From Nocardia asteroides (GTDB taxonomy: Bacteria > Actinomycetota > Actinomycetes > Mycobacteriales > Mycobacteriaceae): a DNA stretch of 64,000 bases. Both the position numbers and the translations under genes were made by a program. Of the stretch, positions 35,104 through 44,492 are shown piece by piece. Position 1 is the first letter of the stretch; each line of letters opens with the position of its first letter. A model generated the notes under the pieces. That model searched no databases and was not told where the DNA came from. It worked only from the letters and a program-made list of their open reading frames with translations. The DNA lies in contig CP082844.1 in NCBI GenBank assembly GCA_019930625.1, forward strand, positions 6,448,001 to 6,512,000. Reading direction: 5' to 3'.

Positions 35104-36291
35104 ATGACCGTTTTGCCAGCCGGGCGCTCGCGGGCGGTCCGCTATGCGCTCCGCACGACCGTTGTCCTGCTCGTGATCGTCGCCGTCCTGGTCGGCGCGG
35201 CGTTCGCGACAACGGCGGTCCTGCACATTCCGTCGCCGCCGACGCTGCTGCGGCTCATGACCGACCCACCCTCCGAGCAGGGCGCGTTGTTCGAGAGCCG
35301 GACGGTGACCGCCTCCCCCGCCCCGCGCCCGTTGCCGGTCGCCCCGCGGCCGCTGCCCGACCGCGTGCCCTGGAAGGGCTCGCAGCTCTCGATCGCCGAC
35401 TTCCTCGACGCCACGCACACCAACTCGTTCCTGGTCCTGCGCGGCGGCGCGCGCACGCACGAGTGGTATCGCGACGGCGTCACGGCGACCACCCGCCAGT
35501 CCTCCTGGTCGGTGGCGAAGTCCATCGTGTCGCTGCTGACCGGCCGGGCGATCGCCGCGGGGAAGCTCCGCGAGGACGACCGCCTGGTGCAGATCCTGCC
35601 CGAGCTGACCACCGGCGGCGCGTACGACACCGTCACCATTCGCGAACTGCTGGACATGGCCTCCGGTGTCGACGTCTCGGAGAACTACAACAAGTACATG
35701 CCTCTGACCGGTACGGCCCGGATGTACCTCACCGAGGATCTCGCCGGGTTCGTCCGCGAACACCACGGCCTGCGGTTCCCGCCCGGCAGCAAGGGCGAGT
35801 ACCGCAGCGTGGACACCCAGTTGCTGGGCATGGCGCTGGCTCGGGTCGAGGGCGTGGCGCTGAGCGAGCTGTTGGAGCGTGACCTCTGGGCTCCGATCGG
35901 CGCCGAGGACGACGCGTTGTGGAATCTCGATCGCGCCGGCGGCCAGGAGAAGGGGTTCTGCTGCCTGAACGCGACGGCCCGCGACTTCGCCAAGATCGGG
36001 CAGTTGGTGCTGGACGACGGGCGGGTGGGCGACGCGCAGATCGTGCCGAGGGCATGGATCGAGCGCATCCGCACCCCGGCCCCGCACCGGGTGGGCGACT
36101 GGCCCTACACCGCGCAGTGGTGGCACCCGACCGGCGGGGACGGCGCCGACCTCACCGCCGTCGGCGTCTACGGGCAGTACGTCTACGTCGACCCGCCCAG
36201 CGGCACCGTCATCGTCAAGCTCAGCGACCACGGCACCACCCAGGACGAGCAGGAGATCATCGAGGTGTTCCGGGCGATCGCGCGCGGCTGA
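35104..36291 (+). CDS. Membrane-anchored serine hydrolase (class C beta-lactamase fold)
   Basis: 395 aa from ATG 35104; the frame continues far upstream only as antisense to the permease. One N-terminal membrane helix (~17-38) is followed by a Pro-rich stalk (~70-90) and a beta-lactamase-like domain. The nucleophile motif SxxK is Ser136-V-A-K139, and the second motif YxS is in GEYRSVDTQ. It resembles the NylB-type esterase/amidase rather than true penicillin-binding proteins. Substrate unknown. Confidence 0.88.
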   Translation: MTVLPAGRSRAVRYALRTTVVLLVIVAVLVGAAFATTAVLHIPSPPTLLRLMTDPPSEQGALFESRTVTASPAPRPLPVAPRPLPDRVPWKGSQLSIADFLDATHTNSFLVLRGGARTHEWYRDGVTATTRQSSWSVAKSIVSLLTGRAIAAGKLREDDRLVQILPELTTGGAYDTVTIRELLDMASGVDVSENYNKYMPLTGTARMYLTEDLAGFVREHHGLRFPPGSKGEYRSVDTQLLGMALARVEGVALSELLERDLWAPIGAEDDALWNLDRAGGQEKGFCCLNATARDFAKIGQLVLDDGRVGDAQIVPRAWIERIRTPAPHRVGDWPYTAQWWHPTGGDGADLTAVGVYGQYVYVDPPSGTVIVKLSDHGTTQDEQEIIEVFRAIARG

Positions 36292-36359
36292 GCCTTCCGG
36301 CGAAATACACCCGGGACGCCGGGCGTTGGCACTGGAGATCGGCACTCTGGAGGAGATAG

Positions 36360-37352
36360 ATGATCGACGTCCCGCTGTCCGTACTGGACCTGGCGCCGGT
36401 GCAGTCCGGTCGCACCGTCGGCGAGGGGCTCGACGCGACCACCGAATTGGCCCGGCGCACCGAAGCTTTGGGCTACCACCGCTTCTGGGTCGCCGAACAT
36501 CACAACATGCCCGGCATCGCCAGTTCGGCGCCGAGCGTGCTCCTGGCCCACTTGGCGGCGGCCACGTCGACCATCCGGGTAGGTTCCGGCGGGGTGATGC
36601 TGCCCAACCACGCTCCGCTGGTGGTCGCCGAGCAGTTCGGCACCCTGCACGCGCTGCATCCCGGGCGGATCGACCTGGGCCTCGGCCGCGCGCCGGGCAC
36701 CGACCAGGCGACAGCCCGCGCGCTGCGGCGCACCGCCGACGGGCTCTCGGCGGAGTCGTTCCCCCAGGAACTGGCCGCCTTGCTCGGCTACTTTCGCGGC
36801 GCCGATCCCGGCGGCATCGCCGCGACGCCGGGCCGCGGCGAGGAGCCGGAGATCTGGCTGCTGGGTTCCAGCGGTTACAGCGCCCAGGTGGCCGCCGTGC
36901 TCGGATTGCCGTTCGCGTTCGCCCACCACATCAGCCCCGACAACACCGAGCCCGCGCTGGCCCTGTACCGCGAGCACTTCCGGCCCTCGGAGCGCCTGGA
37001 GCGTCCGCACGCGATGGTGGCGGTCGCGGCGATCTGCGCGGACACCGACAAGCGCGCGGAAGCTCTGGCCGGTCCGCGCGATCTGGCCTTTCTGAATCTG
37101 GTGCGTGGCACGCCGCAGGCGCTCGCCACGCCGGAGGAAGCGGCCGCCTTCCGCCCGTCGGAACACGAGCGCGTGTTCATCCGGCAGCGCCGGGCCGGCC
37201 AGTTGCTCGGTTCGCCGGAAACGGTGCGCGGTCAGCTCGCGGACCTGCTGCGGCGCACCCAAGCCGACGAGCTGATGATCAACACTCTGGTCTACGACAT
37301 CGACGACCGCGCCCGATCGTTCGAACTGCTCACCGAGAAGGTCGCGGCTTGA
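36360..37352 (+). CDS. LLM-class flavin-dependent oxidoreductase (monooxygenase-like group)
   Basis: 330 aa. The luciferase-like group with N-terminal SVLDLAPV, then [26 protein letters not shown] and [42 protein letters not shown], is widespread in bacteria (the bacterial luciferase 'group 1' type). Probably FMN-dependent. TGGAGGAGAT lies just before the ATG. It is convergent with the nitroreductase gene. Confidence 0.9.
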   Translation: MIDVPLSVLDLAPVQSGRTVGEGLDATTELARRTEALGYHRFWVAEHHNMPGIASSAPSVLLAHLAAATSTIRVGSGGVMLPNHAPLVVAEQFGTLHALHPGRIDLGLGRAPGTDQATARALRRTADGLSAESFPQELAALLGYFRGADPGGIAATPGRGEEPEIWLLGSSGYSAQVAAVLGLPFAFAHHISPDNTEPALALYREHFRPSERLERPHAMVAVAAICADTDKRAEALAGPRDLAFLNLVRGTPQALATPEEAAAFRPSEHERVFIRQRRAGQLLGSPETVRGQLADLLRRTQADELMINTLVYDIDDRARSFELLTEKVAA

Positions 37353-37362
37353 TGCGGCAGGG

Positions 37363-38190
37363 TCAGTGCAGCCGGAAGCCGTGGTTGGTCAGCGACTCGC
37401 GCAGCCGGTGCCTGCCGCTCAGCGCCGCCGCCGAGGCCAGCCTGGCCAGCACGCGTTCGGTCCAGGAATGCGAGAGCTGTTGCTCGGCATAGAATTCCGC
37501 GATCCGGGTCTCGTACTCGGCGACGTGCGCGCGCTGCGCGTCCAGATCGTAGGTCTCCCGGTGCAGGACGGCCTCCTGCGGCAGCCGCGGCTTCACCCGC
37601 GCGTCCTCGGCGGGGTCGGGATGGCCGACCACCAGGCCGAAGACCGCGAACACCCGCGGCGGCAGGCCCAGCTCGGCCGCCACCTCTTCCGGCTTGTTGC
37701 GCAGCGCACCGATGTAGACGGTGCCGAGCCCGAGCGATTCGGCCGCCACGACCGCGTTCTGCGCCGCCAGCGCGGCGTCGATGAATCCGACGTAGCTCGA
37801 TTCGAGGTAGTCCGCGCCCTCCAGCGGCGCGTTCCGGTCGTCGGCGAGCTGGCGTGCGCGCGCGAAATCGGCCGTCCAGACCAGCAGCAGCGGCGCCTGC
37901 ACGATGTGGGCCTGATCGCCCGCGAGCGCGGCCAAACGCGCCTTGCGCCGCGGGTCACGCACCGCGACGACGCTCCAGACCTGGAGGTTCGACGAGGTCG
38001 GCGCGGACTGCGCCGCGGAGATCAGCAGGCGCAGCGTGGCGTCGGACACCGGGTCGGACAGATAGCTGCGCACCGAGCGATGTTCGTGCAGCACCTGCAA
38101 CACCGGGTTCCACTGCGCGGGTTCGACCGGCCGGGGGTCGCGATAGCGCTGTTGCACGGCGTGGGTCGGTGTCGGCACGGACTTCGTCAT
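37363..38190 (-). CDS. Nitroreductase-family FMN oxidoreductase (NfsA-like)
   Basis: 275 aa. The start is taken as ATG 38190, since GGGAAG lies 9 bases upstream; ATG 38199 is also possible. The FMN-binding pattern HEHRSVRSYLSDPVSDATLRLLISAAQSAPTSSNLQVWSVV is diagnostic for NADPH-dependent NfsA/Frp enzymes, as is AAESLGLGTVYIGALRN. It reduces quinones, flavins or nitro compounds. Its promoter region overlaps that of the divergent siderophore-interacting protein, so it might share iron control. Confidence 0.88.
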   Translation of the reverse strand: MTKSVPTPTHAVQQRYRDPRPVEPAQWNPVLQVLHEHRSVRSYLSDPVSDATLRLLISAAQSAPTSSNLQVWSVVAVRDPRRKARLAALAGDQAHIVQAPLLLVWTADFARARQLADDRNAPLEGADYLESSYVGFIDAALAAQNAVVAAESLGLGTVYIGALRNKPEEVAAELGLPPRVFAVFGLVVGHPDPAEDARVKPRLPQEAVLHRETYDLDAQRAHVAEYETRIAEFYAEQQLSHSWTERVLARLASAAALSGRHRLRESLTNHGFRLH

Positions 38191-38260
38191 GGCGCTCATC
38201 TTCCCGCTCGGGCGGCGCGCCGTCAGCGGTTGCCCGCACCCTGAGCGGAACGCAGGTAGG

Positions 38261-38279
38261 GTAAGTAAGGCAATCCTAA
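38261..38279 (+). promoter_or_regulatory. Candidate IdeR/DtxR iron box
   Basis: The 19-mer at 38261-38279 (GTAAGTAAGGC then AATCCTAA) matches the canonical iron box TTAGGTTAGGCTAACCTAA at about 14 of 19 positions, including the conserved GGC and CCTAA. It lies about 20 bp upstream of the siderophore-interacting protein start, exactly where iron-dependent repression would act. Confidence 0.65.
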
Positions 38280-38300
38280 TTAATCCAATCGGAGGTTCCC

Positions 38301-39056
38301 TTGGCACGCCCCCGCACCACCTTCACGGTGCAACGCACCGAATGGCTGACCCCGCACCTGATCCGGGTGCATCTCGGCGGCCCCGGCTGGGCCTCGTTCC
38401 GGCCCAGCGAGTTCACCGACTCGTACGTGAAGTTCATCTTCGAGCAGGACGGCAACGAGGTGCTGCGCACCTACACCGTCCGTTCGGTGGACGCCGTGGC
38501 CGGGGAGATCGCGGTGGACTTCGTCTTCCATGGCGCCGAAGGCATCGCGGGACCGTGGGCCGCCGAGGTTCAGCCGGGCGCGACCATCGACGTGTACGGC
38601 CCCGGCGGCGCCTACTCCCCCCGGCCGGATGCCGACTGGCATCTGCTGGCCGGTGACGAGGCGGCGTTGCCCGCCATCGCCGCGGCCTTCGAGGCCATGC
38701 CCGGCGAGGCGACCGGGCTGGCGTACGTCGAAGTCGCGGGCCCGGACGACGAGCTGCCGCTGAAGAAGCCGGACGGCATCGAGCTGACCTGGCTGCACCG
38801 CGGCGTGCGCCCGCCGGGCGAATTGCTCGCCGAAACCGTCCGCGCCGCGCCGTGGGCGCCGGGGCAGGTCCAGGTGTTCATCCACGGCGAGGCCAAGGCG
38901 GTCATGCAGGATCTGCGCCGCTACGTGCGCAGGGAACGCGGTGTCCCCGCCGAGTGGGCGGCGTCGATCTCCGGGTACTGGCGTCGCGGCCGCACCGAGG
39001 AAGGCTTCCGGGAATGGAAGGCGCAACAGCGGGCGACCGAGGAAGCCGACGGCTGA
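38301..39056 (+). CDS. Siderophore-interacting protein (FAD-linked ferric-siderophore reductase)
   Basis: 251 aa starting at TTG with CGGAGG upstream. The FAD-binding domain has LRTYTVRSVD (the R-x-Y-S/T motif) and VDFVFHGAEGIAGPWA. The NADPH-binding part contains LLAGDEAALPAI and HGEAKAV. The C-terminal GYWRRGRTEEGFREWKAQQ is characteristic. It releases iron from siderophores in the cytoplasm by reduction. The IdeR-like box upstream agrees with iron-regulated expression. Confidence 0.93.
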   Translation: MARPRTTFTVQRTEWLTPHLIRVHLGGPGWASFRPSEFTDSYVKFIFEQDGNEVLRTYTVRSVDAVAGEIAVDFVFHGAEGIAGPWAAEVQPGATIDVYGPGGAYSPRPDADWHLLAGDEAALPAIAAAFEAMPGEATGLAYVEVAGPDDELPLKKPDGIELTWLHRGVRPPGELLAETVRAAPWAPGQVQVFIHGEAKAVMQDLRRYVRRERGVPAEWAASISGYWRRGRTEEGFREWKAQQRATEEADG

Positions 39057-39110
39057 ACCGGCAGCCTCCGCTGTGCGCCCCCGCCGCACCACCCGCGGGG
39101 CATGGGGAGC

Positions 39111-40121
39111 TCAGTCGCGCCAGCCGCTCGACGCGAGAATCTCGTCCCAGGTCAGAGACGGCAGTTCCGGATGGCGCTGTTGCAGGATCAAACCCGCCAG
39201 GCTGCCGGGCGGGGCCTTGCACGGATTCGCCAGAGCTTGGGTTTCGACCGCCGCGCCGAGCGCGCGACTGCCGCCCAGCCGCGGATACGCGGCGTGCACC
39301 AGGTCGGCGAAACCGGGCGGCAGGTCCGTCGGCGCGCCGCCGACGTCGACACCGATGCCGTCCACGGCGATCCAGGTTTCCGGCGGCCTGCGGCGGCGCC
39401 ACACCGGCGAGTCGGTGAAACCGGACAGGTGCGCGGCGATCGTGTCCCAGATCGTGTCCACTCTGGCGTCGGTGACGCCGTTGTCCTCGAGGAATCGCGC
39501 GGCGTAGTCGGCGCCGTCGATCTCGAATCTCTGGTCGCCATCGGCGAGGTCGGCCAGACCGATGTCGTGCAGTGCGCATATGAGGTACATGGTCTCCTCG
39601 TCGTAGTCCGCACCGGGCCGCAGGCCCTGCCGTTCGGCGACGGCGCGGCCGAAGAGGAAGCCCCGCACGCTGTGATTGCGGAGGAACGGCGGCAGGTGGG
39701 TGTCGATCAGCGCACTCACCCTGCCCGCCAACGAGGTGGTCGGGAGACTGAGCGGAAGTGGTTGTGCGGTAGCAGGTTTCGCGGCGACGACGTAGGCGCT
39801 CGCGGCGATCTCCTGCCGGAACAGGCGGCTGAGGTGACGTTCGCTCAGCGCGGCACGGGCGGCCATGGCGGCCAGGCTGTGGTCGGCGCACAGGTCGGCG
39901 ATCACCGCGTCGACCACCTGACGCACGCTGTCGGTGCGTGGCGTCGGGATACTCGTACGCACGCTGAATTGCGACTGGCCGCCGGGCCGGTGCAGGAACA
40001 CGACGAGATGTCTGGCCAGCGAACGCGCGAGTTCGGCGCCGTGCTCCTCTTCCACCAGCGCCAGCGCCATGTCGATTCCCGCGGTGACGCCCGCGGATGT
40101 GACGATCGGACCGTCGCGCAC
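39111..40121 (-). pseudogene. Chimeric ORF: GlxA-type regulator remnant fused to an HD-domain protein
   Basis: 336 codons. Residues 1-54 are the C-terminal part of a DJ-1/PfpI domain as in GlxA regulators (VRDGPIVTSAGVTAGIDMALALVEEEHG). Residues ~65-105 are the first half of an AraC helix-turn-helix (MAARAALSERHLSRLFRQE), which stops abruptly. From ~115 an HD hydrolase domain of the cyanamide-hydratase-like type begins (FLRNHSVRGFLFGRA, ALHDIGLADLADGDQRFEIDGADYA). Homology to GlxA continues upstream of the GTG to about 40175, but the rest of the N-terminus is missing. Probably the product of deletions; it may be nonfunctional or a novel fusion. Confidence 0.75.
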
Positions 40122-40212
40122 ATAGATGGTCTCGAGCCACGGGGCCGGGTCCGCAAGGACACGTAACCCACAGATCCGGACACACGATATGCGTCGGTCG
40201 TCTGCTTCCGGC

Positions 40213-41424
40213 TCAACTCAACAGGCCGACGAGCGTGGCGGACAGGAAGCTGACCAGGGTGGCGCCGTAGAGCAGGCGCAGCCCGGTGCGGGCGATGACG
40301 GTTCCCTGTTTCTCACTGAGGCTGCGGACCGCACCGGTGACGATGGCGATCGTGGAGAAGTTCGCGAACGACACCAGGTAGGTGGACACGATCGCGACGG
40401 TGCGGTCGGACAGTCCATCGTGTTGTTCGCGCAATTCCTGCATGGCGACCACCTCGTTGGACACCAATTTGGTGCCCATGAACCGGCCCGCGTCCGCCGC
40501 CTCGTGCCACGGGATGCCGGTCAGCCACGCCAACGGGGCGAAGACGTGCCCCATCACGTCCTGGAACGTGGTGCCGTTGAACAGGGCGGCGAAGATGCCG
40601 TTGACCATGGCCAGCAGGGCGATGAATCCGATCAGCATGGCCGCGACGGTGAAGGCGACCTTGAAACCGACCAGGATGTAGTCGGTGAGCATTTCGAAGA
40701 ACGACTGCGACTTGCGACCGGCGGCGATCTCCGCGCCGAGCAATTCGGCATCGTCGGCGTCGGTGACGGAGTAGGGATTGATCAGCGCGCACACCACGAA
40801 TGCGCCGAGCATGTTCAGCATGATCGCCGCTGTCACGTACTTCGGGTCGACGAGCTGCATGTAAGCGCCGAGAATGGCCGCCGAGACCGTCGACATCGCC
40901 GACGCGGCCAGGGTGTACATCCGCTGCGGCGGGATGTCCTCCAGCATGCCGCGCAGCGAGATGAAGACTTCCGACTGCCCGAGAATGGCGGCGGCCACCG
41001 CGTTGAACGATTCGATCTTGCCGAACCCGCTCACCCACGACAGCAGCAGGCCGAGGAACTTGATGATCAGCGGCAGCACCCGCAGGTGTTGCAGGATGCC
41101 GATCAGGGCGGAGACGAACACGATGGGCATCAGGACCGAGAACAGGAACGCGGGCCCGCTCCTGCCGGTGTTCGGCAGGTCGCCGAAGATGAACGCGGTG
41201 CCCTGGGCGGCGTAGCCGAGTATGTGCGCGAAACTGTCGCTGACGGCGCGGATCACGGTCTGCCCGACGCCGGTTTTGAGCAGTAGGAAACCGAGCGCGA
41301 GCTGCGCGACCAGCAGGACCGCGATGCGCGGCAGCCGACCGGCGGCGGCGCGGCGGTCGGTACTCGGCAACCAAGCCAGCAGCAGGAAGCACACCAGCCC
41401 GGCGAACCCGATCAGATAATGCAC
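40213..41424 (-). CDS. nupC: NupC-family concentrative nucleoside transporter
   Basis: 403 aa from GTG 41424, with GAGG 5 bases upstream, giving the family-typical beginning MHYLIGFAGLV. About 8-10 membrane helices. Conserved segments are GQSEVFISLRG, LVSNEVVAM and STYLVSFANFSTIAIVTG, which line the nucleoside and Na+/H+ sites in CNT proteins. Imports nucleosides by cation symport. The gene after it on the same strand is the GlxA/HD chimera. Confidence 0.92.
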   Translation of the reverse strand: MHYLIGFAGLVCFLLLAWLPSTDRRAAAGRLPRIAVLLVAQLALGFLLLKTGVGQTVIRAVSDSFAHILGYAAQGTAFIFGDLPNTGRSGPAFLFSVLMPIVFVSALIGILQHLRVLPLIIKFLGLLLSWVSGFGKIESFNAVAAAILGQSEVFISLRGMLEDIPPQRMYTLAASAMSTVSAAILGAYMQLVDPKYVTAAIMLNMLGAFVVCALINPYSVTDADDAELLGAEIAAGRKSQSFFEMLTDYILVGFKVAFTVAAMLIGFIALLAMVNGIFAALFNGTTFQDVMGHVFAPLAWLTGIPWHEAADAGRFMGTKLVSNEVVAMQELREQHDGLSDRTVAIVSTYLVSFANFSTIAIVTGAVRSLSEKQGTVIARTGLRLLYGATLVSFLSATLVGLLS

Positions 41425-41523
41425 GCGCACCTCGGATGCCGTGCCGGGTAACCGCTTCTGGGAGCACCTCTCATGTCGGTCTATGGTGCGGTGCCCCCAC
41501 AGTTGAGAAGTTCGCGAGTTCCA

Positions 41524-41571
41524 CCGGCCGCGCCGCCCGAGAGAACGCGAGCTCTCGGGCGGTGCGGCTGG
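41524..41571 (-). terminator. Long GC hairpin terminating the ABC importer operon
   Basis: CCGCGCCGCCCGAGAG (41528-41543) pairs with CTCTCGGGCGGTGCGG (41552-41567) through 16 pairs with one G-T, and the stem can extend to about 20 bp with a further wobble pair. The loop is 8 bases. There is no T-tract, as is common in high-GC actinobacteria. It begins 14 bases downstream of the binding-protein stop. Confidence 0.75.
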
Positions 41572-41584
41572 GTACCCGCCGGTG

Positions 41585-42637
41585 CTACTGGCGCGGCGCG
41601 CGCAACGCCTGCTCCACGAATTTCGTGGTGTAGGTCTCGGACAGGTCTATGCGATCGCGCACGGGGCGCACGTTCTTCGAGTACTTCCCGAGGATGTCGA
41701 GCACGTTCTGCGCCCCCTCGGGTTTCATCAACCCGTCGCCGTTGAACATGCCGATCGAGTCGCGAATCGACTGGACGTACAGGTCCTTGCCCGCGCTCGC
41801 GTACTGCGAGGGCATCTTCTCCGCGATCTCCTCCGGGGTGTGCGTCTGGATCCATTGCAGCGTCTGCACGAACGCGGTGGCCAGCTTCTGCACGATCTCC
41901 GGGTGGGCATCGACGGTCGCGCAACTCATGTACAGCGACGTCGCCGGATACAACCCGCCCAGGGCGGCCCTCGTCCCCGCCTCGGTGCGCATGTCGACCA
42001 GGATCCGCGCTTGGCCGGAGTTCACCATCTGCGCCACCGTGGGGTCGGTGGTCATGCCCGCGTCGATGCCGTCGTGGTTCATGCCCGCGATGAAGGTTTG
42101 TCCCGCACCGACTTTCACCCGCGTGTAGTCCGCGGTGGTCATGCCCTCCTTGCCGGTGAGCGCCTGGGTGAGGAAGTCGGTCGAGGAACCGAGCGAGGTG
42201 ACGCCCAGATTCCTGCCGCGCAGGTCGGCGATAGACGTGACGGTGGCCGCGTCGGCCGCCGAGACGAGTTCCACCTCGCCCGGCACGTCCGACATCTGCA
42301 CCACCGAGCGGATGCACTGGTCCTTGGCCTGCAGGTCGATGGTGTGGTCGTAGAATCCGACCACACCTTGCACGTCACCGCTGAGCAGTGCGGTTTCCGC
42401 GGTGGCGCCGGACTGCTCGCCGAGCAGCTTCACATCGATGTCGTTGCTTTTGAACAATCCCAGCTGCTGGGTGAGCATGGCGGGCAGGTAGATCACCTTC
42501 TCCAGCCCGCCCACCATGATGGTGATCTGAGGGCGGCCGTCGGCCATCGGAATGACGCGCGAGTCGCGGCATCCGGTGGTCAGCAGCAGTGCCGCGATCG
42601 CGGCGACGACGAGCGCCCAATGCTTGCGACGGTTCAT
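41585..42637 (-). CDS. ABC transporter substrate-binding lipoprotein (NMT1/ThiY/SsuA class)
   Basis: 350 aa from ATG 42637, 2 bp after the permease stop. Signal peptide with lipobox LLLTTGC (Cys 23). The mature protein is a type-II binding protein: ITIMVGGLEKVIYLPAMLTQQLGLFKSNDIDVKLL, DVQGVVGFYDHTID, ADLRGRNLGVTSLGSSTDFLTQ. This class binds nitrate, sulfonates, taurine, pyrimidine thiamin precursors or aromatic acids. Substrate not determined; the adjacent CitA/CitB-like system hints at a carboxylate. Confidence 0.88.
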   Translation of the reverse strand: MNRRKHWALVVAAIAALLLTTGCRDSRVIPMADGRPQITIMVGGLEKVIYLPAMLTQQLGLFKSNDIDVKLLGEQSGATAETALLSGDVQGVVGFYDHTIDLQAKDQCIRSVVQMSDVPGEVELVSAADAATVTSIADLRGRNLGVTSLGSSTDFLTQALTGKEGMTTADYTRVKVGAGQTFIAGMNHDGIDAGMTTDPTVAQMVNSGQARILVDMRTEAGTRAALGGLYPATSLYMSCATVDAHPEIVQKLATAFVQTLQWIQTHTPEEIAEKMPSQYASAGKDLYVQSIRDSIGMFNGDGLMKPEGAQNVLDILGKYSKNVRPVRDRIDLSETYTTKFVEQALRAPRQ

Positions 42638-42639
42638 GA

Positions 42640-43527
42640 TCAGATCCCGTGGTTCGATGTCGCCTGCGACGGCCGCCATTTCAGCAACCGGTTCTCCGCC
42701 ATGCCGATCCCCCACTCCGCGATCAGTGCGATCACCGTGATGATGATCATGCCCGCGTAGATTCCCGCCGAGTCGAAGGTGCCCTGCGCATTGCTGATCA
42801 GCAGGCCCAGACCTTTACTCGCACCCGCGTATTCGCCCACCACCGCGCCGATCAGGGCAAAGCCGAAGGCGGTGTGCAGACTGGACAGAATCCAGGTGGT
42901 CGCGCTCGGCAGCACGATCGACATCAGCACTTGCCTGCGGCTCGCGCCGAGGATGCGGGCATTGTTGATCACGTTGCCGTCCACCTCGCGTGCCCCGGTG
43001 AACGCGTTGAAGAACACCGCGAAGAACACCAGCACCACCACCGTCGCCACCTTCGAACTCAACCCGAGGCCGAACCAGATGATGAACAGCGAGGCGAGCA
43101 CGATACGCGGAACCGCGTTGAGCGCCTTGATGAACGGCGCGAGCACTTCGGCCCAGTACCGGCTGCGGCCCAGCAGCACGCCGAGCACGACGCCGGCCAC
43201 CGTGCCGATGACGAAACCGAGCACGGCCTCCTGCACAGTGGTGTAGATCTGCAACCAGATCGTCCCGAATTGGGTTCCCTCGGTGAACCATTCGACCAAC
43301 CGCGCCCAGATCAGCGAGGGCTTGGAATAGAAGAAGGGGTCGATCCACACCGTCGCGGTGAGTTCCCACGCGCCCAGCCACAGCGCCACCAGCGCCGCGC
43401 GCAGCCCCCAGGTGCGCAGGCGAGCGCGGCGCGCGTTGGTCCGCACCCGGGCCAGGATCTGCTCTTCGGTCTCGTTCTCCAGTACCGGCTCGGTCACGGC
43501 ATCCTGGACGAGTACGTCATGCGACAC
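42640..43527 (-). CDS. ABC transporter permease
   Basis: 295 aa with about six membrane helices. The permease EAA-type motif appears as EYAGASKGLGLLISNAQGTFDSAGIYAGM. RIVLASLFIIWFGLGLSSKV is typical of SsuC/TauC/NrtB permeases. The start GTG 43527 has AGGGAG upstream and lies 11 bases inside the ATPase gene's end, so the three transporter genes form one operon. Confidence 0.9.
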   Translation of the reverse strand: MSHDVLVQDAVTEPVLENETEEQILARVRTNARRARLRTWGLRAALVALWLGAWELTATVWIDPFFYSKPSLIWARLVEWFTEGTQFGTIWLQIYTTVQEAVLGFVIGTVAGVVLGVLLGRSRYWAEVLAPFIKALNAVPRIVLASLFIIWFGLGLSSKVATVVVLVFFAVFFNAFTGAREVDGNVINNARILGASRRQVLMSIVLPSATTWILSSLHTAFGFALIGAVVGEYAGASKGLGLLISNAQGTFDSAGIYAGMIIITVIALIAEWGIGMAENRLLKWRPSQATSNHGI

Positions 43528-44323
43528 GGGAGGCTCCCTTCGCTCGGGCCGCCTCGACCTGGTCGCGCAGCGTTTCCCAGATTTCCTTGTAGATGTCGCG
43601 GAACTCGATGGTCAAGCGCACGTCTTCGACGCTGCGCGGCCGGGCCAAGCCGACAGTGAAGTCCCCGCAGACGGTGGCGGGGCTCGCGGTCATGACCACC
43701 ACCCGGTCGGCGAGCACGATCGCCTCCTCCAAGTCGTGCGTGACGAAGATGACCGCCGCGTTGGTGCCCGCCCAGACCCGCAGCAACTCGTCCTGCATGA
43801 GCTGGCGGGTCTGCACGTCCAGCGCGCTGAACGGCTCGTCCATCAGCAGGATCTCCGGTTCGTTGACCAGCGTCTGCGCCAGTGCGACGCGCTTGCGCAT
43901 GCCGCCGGACAGCTGGTGCGGGTAGTAGCTCTCGAACCCGGCCAGGCCGACCGTGCGCACCCACCCGGCTGCTTTCGCCCGCGCGTCGGCTTTCGACGCG
44001 CCGCGCAGGCGCGGGCCGAACGCGACGTTGTCCAGCACGCTCTTCCAAGGCAGCACCGCGTCCTGCTGGAACATGTAGCCGATGCCGTCCGGAATGCCGT
44101 CCACGTCCTTGCCGCGCACCAGCGTCCGGCCCGCCGAGGCCGGTTCCAGGCCGGACACCAGCGAGAGCGTGGTGGACTTCCCGCATCCGGTCGGGCCGAC
44201 TACGGCGACGAATTCGCCGGGCCGCACCTCGAGGTTCAAATTCCGAACGGCGGTGTGGATTCCGCCGCCGGTGCCGGGGAAGCGCTTGGTGGCGCTCCGC
44301 AGCTCGATGAGTGATTGCGTCAT
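43517..44323 (-). CDS. ABC transporter ATP-binding protein
   Basis: 268 aa. Walker A is GPTGCGKST (43-51); the Q-loop is in GYMFQQDAVLPWKS; the signature is LSGGMRKR; Walker B is ILLMDEPFSALD; the H-loop is VTHDLEEAI. It belongs to the SsuB/TauB group. First gene of the importer operon, with GCAGGAG before the ATG. Its promoter, ribosome-binding site and first ~18 codons are duplicated at 45225-45390. Confidence 0.95.
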   Translation of the reverse strand: MTQSLIELRSATKRFPGTGGGIHTAVRNLNLEVRPGEFVAVVGPTGCGKSTTLSLVSGLEPASAGRTLVRGKDVDGIPDGIGYMFQQDAVLPWKSVLDNVAFGPRLRGASKADARAKAAGWVRTVGLAGFESYYPHQLSGGMRKRVALAQTLVNEPEILLMDEPFSALDVQTRQLMQDELLRVWAGTNAAVIFVTHDLEEAIVLADRVVVMTASPATVCGDFTVGLARPRSVEDVRLTIEFRDIYKEIWETLRDQVEAARAKGASRVA

Positions 44324-44442
44324 TGCTTCCTACTCCTGCGAGATCGGGATAGGGCGACCGTACGTGTCCGGCGTCACATGACGGAGCTTGTGCGCACAAC
44401 CGCCCCAAACGCGGGATTTGCCGCTTTTGCGCATTCTGCACA
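44272..44442 (-). repeat. Promoter/start duplication, copy 1 (functional ATPase side)
   Basis: 171 bp covering the first ~18 codons of the ABC ATPase, its ribosome-binding site and ~100 bp upstream. The most conserved blocks shared with copy 2 are GCTCGATGAGTGATTGCG, ACCGTACGTGT, GCGTCACA, GGAGCTTGTGCGC and TTTTGCGC. It contains the perfect 12-bp palindrome TTGTGCGCACAA (44388-44399). Copy 2 lies at 45225-45390 in the same orientation. Confidence 0.85.
44388..44399. promoter_or_regulatory. Candidate regulator-binding palindrome, ABC importer promoter
   Basis: TTGTGCGCACAA is perfectly symmetrical and lies 65 bp upstream of the ATPase start. In copy 2 it is TTGTGCGCGCAA (45336-45347), conserved apart from one base. 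It is a plausible binding site for the adjacent CitB-type response regulator, but this is inference. Confidence 0.45.
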
Positions 44443-44492
44443 GGCTCCATAGGAGGTGAGACCGCCGCAGCCGGACGACGTGTCCGCAACCT

